Part shown: piece after piece, positions 8,129-14,679 of the stretch | Layout of the letters: every line of letters begins with the position of its first letter | Position numbering within the stretch: position 1 is the first letter of the stretch | Assembly (NCBI GenBank): GCA_964653025.1 | Contig: CAZZBZ010000037.1 | Location: 1 to 35,210 of the forward strand | Source: JABWAM01 sp964653025 | GTDB lineage: Bacteria; Verrucomicrobiota; Verrucomicrobiia; JABWAM01 | Direction of reading: 5' to 3' | Length of the DNA: 35,210 bases | The notes under the pieces: generated by a model | What the model saw: the letters and a program-made list of their open reading frames with translations, nothing else | The model's database searches: none | What the model was told of the DNA's origin: nothing | Position numbers and translations under genes: made by a program

Positions 8129-8332
8129 CCTCTGAACCGTACCGATGGGCGCATGGCAACTTCGCCGGGTTTTGTGAATACTCAGCTTCGCACGGGCACG
8201 ACAAAGCGTGCCCCTCCAATTCTGTTGACCAAGGGAGGGGCACGCTTCGTCGTGCCCTCGGCAGTTCGCGGGGAGGCACCCCTCTCAATGCCAAGGCCAA
8301 ACAGGTCGAGAGAATAACCCGGCGGAACTGCC
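8129..8332. promoter_or_regulatory. Divergent intergenic region, AI-2E operon / Tad locus
   Basis: This 204-bp region lies between the AI-2E gene (minus) and the first gene of the Tad locus (plus), so promoters for both should be here. Its main visible content is the long inverted repeat at 8194-8257. No convincing promoter hexamers were identified. Confidence 0.4.
8194..8257. repeat. Long palindrome (24-nt arms)
   Basis: Left arm 8194-8217 (begins gggcacgacaaagcgtgccc) pairs with right arm 8234-8257 with one mismatch, leaving a 16-nt loop. The arms are far more stable than a normal terminator and lack a U-tract. It looks like a REP/MITE-type intergenic palindrome and sits between divergent promoters. 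Confidence 0.85.
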
Positions 8333-9211
8333 ATGCGCCCTTTTTCAAGGAGTCTCTTGGTGACTCCCCGCACATGCGCTATGCTCGCGGCCATCGTGAG
8401 ATGCCTCCCCATCGCGAAGTCCTGCCTCCTCAACGGTGAGGCTAGGCGATGTTGCCAAGGCACGCCCGGGGGCGCGCTACGGACATTTGGCGCCCGCATC
8501 ACAAAGGTTGCATTGGTTTTCCTGTTGCTGGCGGTGATCGCTGCCCCGGCCTTCGCTCGTGTTTTTACGCTGCGTCCGGGCGGGTCCTCGATGGATGATG
8601 CCTCCCGCTTCGGGGGAAAGGCGGTCTATGGCGGGCGCTTCCTTGTCAACGGCTCCCCCTGCTCGCTCCAACTCATCCAGATGACCGACTCCCCGGATCT
8701 CGCGATGCGACGGATCGAGGGCGCGCTTGGCGGGGGCCTTGCCTGGGGTCGGGCGAGGGGGGGCACCGTCACGGGTTCTTGGGCGGATGGGCGCGCGATG
8801 CGGCGGTTGCTGCTCACTCCCGGAGGGAGCGGGGGAGGGAGCCTGCTCTTTGTCCTGGACGTGCGCGACGGGGCGGACCCATCCCGCGAGCCCCCGCGCT
8901 GGCCTGCCGGACTGCCCGAGGTCTCTTCGTCGCAAACGCCCACCTGGGTGATTGAGCATCCCGAGGCGCGCTTCCTCCTTGCGGCGGCCACGGTGGACTG
9001 CCCCGCGATGGACGCGCTCTTGGAGGGTTGCAAGGCGCGTTTTGAAGAGTCGGGCTGGCAGGCGCAGTCCGGCACGAGCGGGGGCGAGCGGCGGGGGGGC
9101 GATTCTGGGTTTGCCCTTTTCACGAAAAAGGGCAAGACATGCTGGATGCAGGCCCGCGCTGGACCCACTTCCCGCCAGGCCACCGTGGTTTTCCTTATCA
9201 AGACCGACTAG
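8333..9211 (+). CDS. Secreted protein of unknown function at head of Tad locus
   Basis: The open frame gives 292 residues, but the hydrophobic export signal (VALVFLLLAVIAAPAFA, about 59-75) lies well inside. The true start is therefore likely further downstream, with the first ~50 cysteine/arginine-rich residues untranslated. A TTG at 8513 preceded by aaagg is one option. After the signal comes RVFTLRPGGSSMDDASRFGG and a mixed alpha/beta domain of about 215 residues with three cysteines. No family is recognised. It ends 9 bp before cpaB and so is probably co-transcribed with the pilus genes; a periplasmic or outer-membrane accessory role is inference from position only. Confidence 0.6.
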   Translation: MRPFSRSLLVTPRTCAMLAAIVRCLPIAKSCLLNGEARRCCQGTPGGALRTFGARITKVALVFLLLAVIAAPAFARVFTLRPGGSSMDDASRFGGKAVYGGRFLVNGSPCSLQLIQMTDSPDLAMRRIEGALGGGLAWGRARGGTVTGSWADGRAMRRLLLTPGGSGGGSLLFVLDVRDGADPSREPPRWPAGLPEVSSSQTPTWVIEHPEARFLLAAATVDCPAMDALLEGCKARFEESGWQAQSGTSGGERRGGDSGFALFTKKGKTCWMQARAGPTSRQATVVFLIKTD

Positions 9212-9220
9212 CCCCCCGCC

Positions 9221-10048
9221 ATGAAAAGCAAACTCATCCTCGTCCTCTCGGTTGCCAGCGGCATCCTCGCGATGTTCCTGATGCAGTACTATATCAACGC
9301 CGAGAAACGGCGCCTCGAGAAGGAGTTCCAGATGGTGACGGTCGTCGCGGCCAGCGAGGATCTTCCGGTCGGCACGGAACTCAAGCGCGCCAAGCTCGGG
9401 CGCAAGGAGGTTTCCAAGCGGTCCATCTCGGCGCGCAACGTGATGCTCGACCAGGTCAATCTCATCGTCGGGCGCAAACTTCGCAACACCGTTTCCCGCG
9501 GCTCGCCGATCCTGTGGTCGGACGTGGTGGGGGACGATGCTCGTGGCGGTAGCCTCGCGGCGATGGTCAACGAGGGGGATCGCGCCGTCTCCATTCCCGT
9601 GGACATGGTCTCTTCCGTGACCGGCCACGTGGAGCCCAACGACCACGTGGACATCCTCGGCACGTTCACCTTCCCCTCCGTTAAGGGCGACCCCCAACTC
9701 GACACCGTCACCTTGACCATCCTGCAGAACGTGACGGTTCTTGCCACGGGCAAGGAGACCGCACGCAGTTTGATGGAGGGCGCGATCGCCTCGGGGGGAG
9801 CGGCGCGCAAGCCCGCGAACTACTCGACCGTGACGCTTCTCGTCACCCCGAAGGAGGCCGAGATGCTGGTCTTCGCGCTGCAGAAGGGGCGCCTCACCCT
9901 GACCTTGCGCAGCGCGGGCGACGTGAGCTCCGCGCGCGACCTCGGGAACATCAACTTCAACTATCTCGAAAAGAAAGTCGGGGACTTCAATGACCAGCGA
10001 CAGGAGCGCCTCCGCGCGGGCAGTTCCCGCGCCCCCACAAGTCCCTGA
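9221..10048 (+). CDS. cpaB: Flp pilus assembly protein CpaB/RcpC
   Basis: A 275-residue protein with one N-terminal membrane anchor (LILVLSVASGILAMFLMQYY, about 5-24) followed by a SAF-type domain. The segment VVAASEDLPVGTELKRAKL (about 43-61), the GRKLRNTVSRGSPI stretch (about 86-99) and the following RcpC domain (VSIPVDMVSSVTGHVEPND...VDILG, about 124-148) are typical of CpaB/RcpC. This periplasmic protein works with the outer-membrane secretin in Tad pilus assembly. No secretin (RcpA/CpaC) gene is present in the window. The gene begins 9 bp after the secreted unknown and ends 17 bp before the FHA-CpaF gene. Confidence 0.92.
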   Translation: MKSKLILVLSVASGILAMFLMQYYINAEKRRLEKEFQMVTVVAASEDLPVGTELKRAKLGRKEVSKRSISARNVMLDQVNLIVGRKLRNTVSRGSPILWSDVVGDDARGGSLAAMVNEGDRAVSIPVDMVSSVTGHVEPNDHVDILGTFTFPSVKGDPQLDTVTLTILQNVTVLATGKETARSLMEGAIASGGAARKPANYSTVTLLVTPKEAEMLVFALQKGRLTLTLRSAGDVSSARDLGNINFNYLEKKVGDFNDQRQERLRAGSSRAPTSP

Positions 10049-10065
10049 CACCCCCGTCTCCTCCC

Positions 10066-11823
10066 GTGGCGCTCCAACTTGTCATCCAGCGCGGGGGCTC
10101 GCAGTGGGCGGTCCCGTTGGCCGGGAACCGCGAGTACCACATTGGCCGCGCCTCGGGAAACGAGATCCAGCTTGACGACACGGAGGTCTCTTCGCGCCAC
10201 GCCGTGGTACGCCTCCGCGGCGAGGTAGCCGAGATCGAGGACCTCAAGAGCACCAACGGAACCTATCTCGACGAAGTGCGTCTCACGCGGACGATCGAGC
10301 TTATTCCGGGACGTCCCGTGCGCATGGGATGCCATCTGGTGGGGATCGAGAAGGCGGCAGACGGGGAAAAGGGGGAGTCCTCCCAGGGCCGAAGGAAGGG
10401 CGAGTTGTCCTCAAGCCGGATCAAGCCCCCGATGAGTGATGCGGCGGCGGACCGCAAGACAGTGCCCGCCGAGCCGCCGCCTCCCGAAGTCCCATCGTTC
10501 AAGCCCTTCACCGACGCGCAGATCAAGCGTCGCGAGCAGTACCGCGCGGTCCGGCAGGAGATCCACCGCGAGCTCTTTACCCGTCTCGACCTGAAGCGCC
10601 TCGTGATGAGCGGGGTCAAGGACGAGGAGCTTTCCGGGCAGACGCGGAAGACGATCGACCAGATCATCGAGGCGATGGGCGAGAATATCCCACGGAGCAT
10701 CTCCAAGGGACAACTCGCGAGTGATGTCTTCGACGAGGCGATGGGGCTCGGACCGCTCGAACCGTTCCTCGCCGACCCGGAAGTCACCGAGGTGATGGTC
10801 AACGGCCCCGACCACATCTACTACGAGAAGGCCGGCAAACTCTACCTTTCCGAGGGGCTGTTCCTCGACGACCACCAACTTCTTGGCATCATCGAGCGCA
10901 TTGTAGCGCCCATCGGGCGCCGCGTGGACGAGAGCCAGCCGATGGTGGACGCCCGACTCAAGGATGGTTCGCGCGTGAACGTGATCATCCCGCCGCTCTC
11001 CCTGAAGGGCCCCTGCGTGACGATCCGGAAGTTCTCGAAGAACCCGTTCGCTGTCGACGACCTCATCCAGTTCGGGAGTCTTACCCAGCACATGGCGGAC
11101 TTTTTCCAGGTCTGTGTCCAGATCCGGCAGAACATCGTCATCTCGGGCGGCACCGGATCGGGCAAGACCACGCTTCTCAACGTCCTGAGCAGGTATCTGC
11201 CGATCACGGAGCGCATCGTCACCATCGAGGATGCGGCGGAGTTGCGGCTCAACCAGCACCATGTGGTGAGCCTGGAATCTCGCCCGGCGAACATCGAGGG
11301 GCGGGGCGCCGTCCTGATTCGCGATCTCGTCCGCAACGCCCTGCGCATGCGCCCCGACCGCATCGTCGTGGGCGAGTGTCGCGGTGGGGAGGCCTTGGAC
11401 ATGCTCCAGGCCATGAACACGGGCCACGACGGCTCGCTGACGACCGTCCACGCGAACGCCCCGCGCGATGCGATCGCCCGTATGGAGACCATGGTGCTCA
11501 TGGCCGGGATGGACTTGCCAGTACGCGCCATCCGCGAGCAGATTGCCTCCGCGATCCACGTCATCATCCAACAGGACCGGTTCAGCGACGGCACGCGCAA
11601 GATCACGAGCGTTACCGAGATCGTCGGGATGGAAAATGACGTGATCACGATGCAGGAACTCTTTCGCTACGTGCAGACGGGGATCGACGAGAAGGGGAAG
11701 GTGGTCGGCTATTTTACGGCGACCGGGTGTGTGCCGACCTTCATGGAGGAGTTGCGGATCCGGGGCTGCAAGCTCGACCCCGGAATTTTTGATCGCGTCG
11801 AGCCCAAGGGGGCGTTCGCATGA
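10066..11823 (+). CDS. cpaF: FHA-domain/CpaF (TadA) fusion secretion ATPase
   Basis: A 585-residue fusion. Residues 1-90 form an FHA domain with the canonical phosphothreonine-binding residues GR (27-28), SSRH (42-45) and STNG (62-65). A proline/charge-rich linker (about 95-145) follows. From about 150 to the end is the CpaF/TadA ATPase that powers Flp pilus extension. It has Walker A GGTGSGKTT (361-369, K367), a VVGECRGGEALDM Walker B-type box and a TTVHAN His box. The gene starts at GTG 10066, 17 bp after cpaB, and its stop overlaps the tadB start as ATGA. The FHA domain implies recruitment to, or control by, a threonine-phosphorylated partner; no Ser/Thr kinase is in the window. Family and domain calls are clear; regulation is inference. 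Confidence 0.95.
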   Translation: MALQLVIQRGGSQWAVPLAGNREYHIGRASGNEIQLDDTEVSSRHAVVRLRGEVAEIEDLKSTNGTYLDEVRLTRTIELIPGRPVRMGCHLVGIEKAADGEKGESSQGRRKGELSSSRIKPPMSDAAADRKTVPAEPPPPEVPSFKPFTDAQIKRREQYRAVRQEIHRELFTRLDLKRLVMSGVKDEELSGQTRKTIDQIIEAMGENIPRSISKGQLASDVFDEAMGLGPLEPFLADPEVTEVMVNGPDHIYYEKAGKLYLSEGLFLDDHQLLGIIERIVAPIGRRVDESQPMVDARLKDGSRVNVIIPPLSLKGPCVTIRKFSKNPFAVDDLIQFGSLTQHMADFFQVCVQIRQNIVISGGTGSGKTTLLNVLSRYLPITERIVTIEDAAELRLNQHHVVSLESRPANIEGRGAVLIRDLVRNALRMRPDRIVVGECRGGEALDMLQAMNTGHDGSLTTVHANAPRDAIARMETMVLMAGMDLPVRAIREQIASAIHVIIQQDRFSDGTRKITSVTEIVGMENDVITMQELFRYVQTGIDEKGKVVGYFTATGCVPTFMEELRIRGCKLDPGIFDRVEPKGAFA

Positions 11824-12707
11824 ACGAGTTTTTTCAGATCGTGGCGCTGATCCTGGTGGGGTCTGCGGCGGCCGGGGGGGTCTTTGCGGGGGGGCACGCC
11901 CTCTGGGCCTGGTATGTCGGCTACGAGGCGAGTTATGTGGAACGGACCGGAGCGGATCTTTACGGGATGTTCAGCAACCTTTCGGCCCAGCGATTCCTCC
12001 AGTGGTCCATCGGCTGCTTCTTTCTCGGATTCTCGGGAGTGTTTCTCGTTGTCGGAAACTACGACACAATCCTCTGGTTCGGGATCACCTTTGGCGCGTC
12101 GGTGCTTGCGGGGCTCGGGGCCTCCCTGCTCCCGCGCGTCGCGCTGAAACGTGCCGCGAAGCAGCGCCTTCTGCGCTTCGACCTGCAGTTGCTCGACGCG
12201 CTGATGAGCATGAGCAACTCGCTGAAGGCGGGATTCAGCATCATCCAGTCCTTTGAGGCAATCGTCCAGGAGGGGAGGGAACCCATCGCGCAGGAGTTCG
12301 ATCTCCTCCTGCGGGAGATTCGGCTCGGGGTCAAGTTTGAGGTCGCCTCGGATAACCTCATGAAGCGGGTGCCGAGCGAGGACCTCCAGATCATGCTCCT
12401 CGGGATCGAGACCGCGCGCCAGACGGGTGGCAACCTCACCGAGGTCTTCGATCGCCTCGCGACCGTGATCCGCGAGCGCATGCGCATCCAGGGTCGCATC
12501 CGCTCCCTCACCGCGCAGGGGCGCCTCCAGGCCTGGGCCGTGGGCCTGTTGCCGTTTGTCCTCGCCCTCGGCGTATGGTTCATCCAGCCCGACATGATGC
12601 GGGCCTTCGTAACCTCCCTCGCGGGCGTGGCGATGATCGGGATCATGCTGGTCTTCGAGCTCATCGGTGTGCTCGTCATCCGCAAGATCGTGAACATTGA
12701 TGTGTGA
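11820..12707 (+). CDS. tadB: Tad pilus inner-membrane platform protein TadB
   Basis: A 295-residue type II secretion F (GspF-like) domain protein of the inner-membrane platform that couples the CpaF ATPase to pilin assembly. It has N-terminal membrane segments (about 6-36 and 60-103), a cytoplasmic helical F domain (about 115-230, including LMSMSNSLKAGFSIIQSFEA and LGIETARQTGGNLTEVFDRL), and two C-terminal membrane segments. Its ATG is embedded in the cpaF stop (ATGA at 11820-11823), so translation is coupled. A hairpin repeat occupies the 175-bp gap to tadC. Confidence 0.93.
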   Translation: MNEFFQIVALILVGSAAAGGVFAGGHALWAWYVGYEASYVERTGADLYGMFSNLSAQRFLQWSIGCFFLGFSGVFLVVGNYDTILWFGITFGASVLAGLGASLLPRVALKRAAKQRLLRFDLQLLDALMSMSNSLKAGFSIIQSFEAIVQEGREPIAQEFDLLLREIRLGVKFEVASDNLMKRVPSEDLQIMLLGIETARQTGGNLTEVFDRLATVIRERMRIQGRIRSLTAQGRLQAWAVGLLPFVLALGVWFIQPDMMRAFVTSLAGVAMIGIMLVFELIGVLVIRKIVNIDV

Positions 12708-12882
12708 GGAGAAAGAAGATGGAAGCTCGAATCTGGAATCTTGAAGGGGAGGGTGCCGGAACATTTGTTTTGGGCTTGGCCACGGGCGGATGGCGTCCTG
12801 GCGTTGACAGGCGATCTTTTTCTGTCCGTTTGCCCGGCCTTCGATCTTCCAACTTCTAACTTCGGTCTTCTTTTCCGATCCC
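12708..12882. repeat. Inverted-repeat element between tadB and tadC
   Basis: The gap contains a purine-rich left arm (12715-12747, begins gaagatggaagctcgaatct) and a pyrimidine-rich right arm (12838-12870, begins ccttcgatcttccaacttct). They are imperfect inverted repeats of 33 nt with about 10 mismatches, separated by 90 nt. No gene is evident inside. The element begins right after tgtgaggagaaa, the same 12 nt found after the tadC stop. Confidence 0.6.
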
Positions 12883-13755
12883 ATGCATTTCCTCCTGATC
12901 CTCACCCTCGTGCTGACCGCGGCGGCGGTCGGGGGGATCGTCTACTATCTCGGCTGCCTGACCCAGCAGGTGCAGTACGTGATCCTGGCAGACGGACGGA
13001 GGCAGGAGCGTTCGCTGCCGGTGCTCCTCCGCGCCGTGCTCCCGTTGACTTCGCTGGCGCCCAATCTGTTTCTGACCGGGCCCTGGAAGACGGCTGGGGA
13101 GCGGCTCGATCGGAAGATTCTTTCCGCCGGCTTCGATGGGCTGATCACCGGGCGGGAGATCATGCTTGCGCAGCTCTGGCTGGGGGGGATCGGGCTGGTG
13201 TTCGGCCTGCTACTGGGGTGGGGGATCAACCCCGTGGGGGTAATTTTGACGGGGGTCCTGTTCGCCTATCCGCGGATGTGGCTGAGGGGGGCGCTGGCAG
13301 AGAGGCACCGGGCGATCCAGCGCGGCCTGCCGTACGTGCTCGACCTCCTCACACTTTGCGTGGAAGCGGGTCTCGACTTCATGAGCGCCCTCTCGAAGAT
13401 CGTGGACCGTCGCAAGATGGACCCGCTGGGGGAGGAACTGATGCGGGTCTTCCACGTGATCAAGCTGGGGCGCACGCGCCGCCAGGCGCTGAAGGAGATG
13501 CGCGACCGGGTGGACCTTCCAGACCTCACCGTGGTGGTGAACGCCCTGACCCAGGCCGACGAACTGGGAATCAGTCTCGGGGCGATTTTGCGGATCCAGT
13601 CTGACCAGTTGCGGACGAAGCGCTTCCAGCGGGCGGAGACCCTCGCGAACCAGGCGCCGACCAAGATGCTCCTGCCGCTCGTCTTCATCTTCATCGCCGC
13701 CTTCATCATCCTTCTCGGTCCCGTCCTCCTCCAGGTCTTCCAGCGACTCATGTGA
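12883..13755 (+). CDS. tadC: Tad pilus inner-membrane platform protein TadC
   Basis: A 290-residue second F-domain protein, expected to pair with TadB in the inner-membrane platform. The N-terminal hydrophobic segment (FLLILTLVLTAAAVGGIVYY, 3-22), a central membrane pair (about 89-128), the F domain (GLPYVLDLLTLCVEAGLDFM, about 147-166, then DLTVVVNALTQADELGISLG) and the C-terminal segment (LLPLVFIFIAAFIILLGPVL) are typical. The ATG at 12883 lacks a strong ribosome-binding site. After the stop comes the hairpin-flanked four-helix-bundle cassette, and no further tad genes (flp, cpaA/tadV, cpaE/tadZ, tadE/F/G, secretin) are seen downstream. Confidence 0.93.
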   Translation: MHFLLILTLVLTAAAVGGIVYYLGCLTQQVQYVILADGRRQERSLPVLLRAVLPLTSLAPNLFLTGPWKTAGERLDRKILSAGFDGLITGREIMLAQLWLGGIGLVFGLLLGWGINPVGVILTGVLFAYPRMWLRGALAERHRAIQRGLPYVLDLLTLCVEAGLDFMSALSKIVDRRKMDPLGEELMRVFHVIKLGRTRRQALKEMRDRVDLPDLTVVVNALTQADELGISLGAILRIQSDQLRTKRFQRAETLANQAPTKMLLPLVFIFIAAFIILLGPVLLQVFQRLM

Positions 13756-13762
13756 GGAGAAA

Positions 13763-13848
13763 ATAGCCGATGGCCAATCGCCGATAGCCAATGACCCATT
13801 GCTGATTGCCCACTTCCGGTTGGCGATTGGCTATTGTCTATTGGCGAT
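13763..13848. repeat. Left hairpin repeat flanking the four-helix-bundle gene
   Basis: Short related units of the type gccaatcgcc and ggcgattggc are arranged as an imperfect hairpin. The exact core ccaatcgcc is at 13774-13782 and its complement ggcgattgg at 13822-13830. A matching pair lies beyond the gene at 14425-14433 and 14498-14506. It is non-coding and starts right after the tadC stop. Confidence 0.75.
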
Positions 13849-13863
13849 CTCATCCACTCTCCC

Positions 13864-14409
13864 ATGGCGAAGTACCAGCACTTCGAGGACCTGCCCGTAT
13901 GGCAGGAGGCGGTGCGGCTCTATAACGAGGTGCTCGATCTCCTTGAAATGCCGGACGTCGCGTTCACCCCGGGATTTCGCGGCCAACTCGACCGCGCCGC
14001 TCTCTCCGTCTCCAACAACATTGCCGAGGGTTTCGAGCGCATGACCACGGGCGAACTGCTCGCCTTCCTCGCCATCGCGCGCGGTTCCGCCGGCGAGACG
14101 CGCTCGATGATCGCCGCCGTGATCCAGAGGCCGCGGCTCGCCCCACAACGGGAGCGACTCCAGGTCATTCGCCAACTCGCGGAGTCCTGCCTGAAACAGG
14201 TCACGGCATGGATGTCGTCCATCGAGGAATCGCCCGTGCAGGGAAAACGCCACCTCACCGGTCCGCAACGCGCCGAGCGTGAGCGTCAGGAGAAAGTAAG
14301 CGAGTTTCGTTTGAAGTTTCTGCGATCTTTGCAGCCGAGCCATCCGCTCTATCGCACGCCCGAAGCTCGAGCCGCACGCGGCGAACCGCCTCTTGAGAAT
14401 CGCCAATAG
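13864..14409 (+). CDS. Four helix bundle protein (S23/IVP family)
   Basis: A 181-residue protein starting MAKYQHFEDLPVWQEAVRLY, the standard opening of the TIGR02436-type four-helix-bundle family. A second signature is SVSNNIAEGFERMTTGELLA (about 47-66) followed by FLAIARGSAGETRS. This family includes the protein encoded in 23S rRNA intervening sequences and is structurally related to Avd of diversity-generating retroelements; its function is unsettled. The first ~120 residues are the usual length. The remaining ~60 (basic, GKRHLTGPQRAERERQEK...) are an extension. The ATG at 13864 follows a weaker in-frame TTG at 13834 that lies in the repeat. The stop codon at 14407-14409 falls inside repeat sequence (cgccaatag). 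It is bracketed on both sides by hairpin repeats, unlike any neighbour. Confidence 0.88.
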   Translation: MAKYQHFEDLPVWQEAVRLYNEVLDLLEMPDVAFTPGFRGQLDRAALSVSNNIAEGFERMTTGELLAFLAIARGSAGETRSMIAAVIQRPRLAPQRERLQVIRQLAESCLKQVTAWMSSIEESPVQGKRHLTGPQRAERERQEKVSEFRLKFLRSLQPSHPLYRTPEARAARGEPPLENRQ

Positions 14410-14600
14410 CCGACAGAAAAATAGCCAATCGCCAATAGGCGATCGCCAAAAAATATTGCCGAGGGTCGAGAACCTTGAGAATCAGCGATCGTCTATCGGC
14501 GATTGGCGATTGCAGCGAAGCTGCCGTTTGGCGACTGAATTATTGGCTATCGGCAAATGTCTATTGGCGATTGCAGCGAAGCTGCCGTTTGGCGGTGGCA
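14399..14600. repeat. Right hairpin/direct-repeat block flanking the four-helix-bundle gene
   Basis: The block contains the same core pair as the left flank (ccaatcgcc 14425-14433, ggcgattgg 14498-14506) plus further related units. It also has two perfect 32-nt direct copies at 14502-14533 and 14563-14594 (both begin attggcgattgcagcgaagc), with 29 nt between them. No coding sequence is seen here or up to 14679. Confidence 0.85.
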
Positions 14601-14679
14601 CCGAAGGCGACCGAGGCTCGCGGCATCAACGGACAGATTTGGGACGCCAGGCTAAAGCAGGCGCACCGGAACGGACGCG

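Noticed and set aside
8477..10051. Minus-strand 524-codon open frame
   Set aside because: It is the shadow of the secreted unknown and cpaB genes in high-GC sequence; its translation is Arg/Gly/Glu-rich with no domain.
14502..14594. CRISPR-like pattern: 32-nt repeat, 29-nt spacer, 32-nt repeat
   Set aside because: There are only two copies, the spacer is built from the same degenerate repeat units, and no cas gene is in the window.
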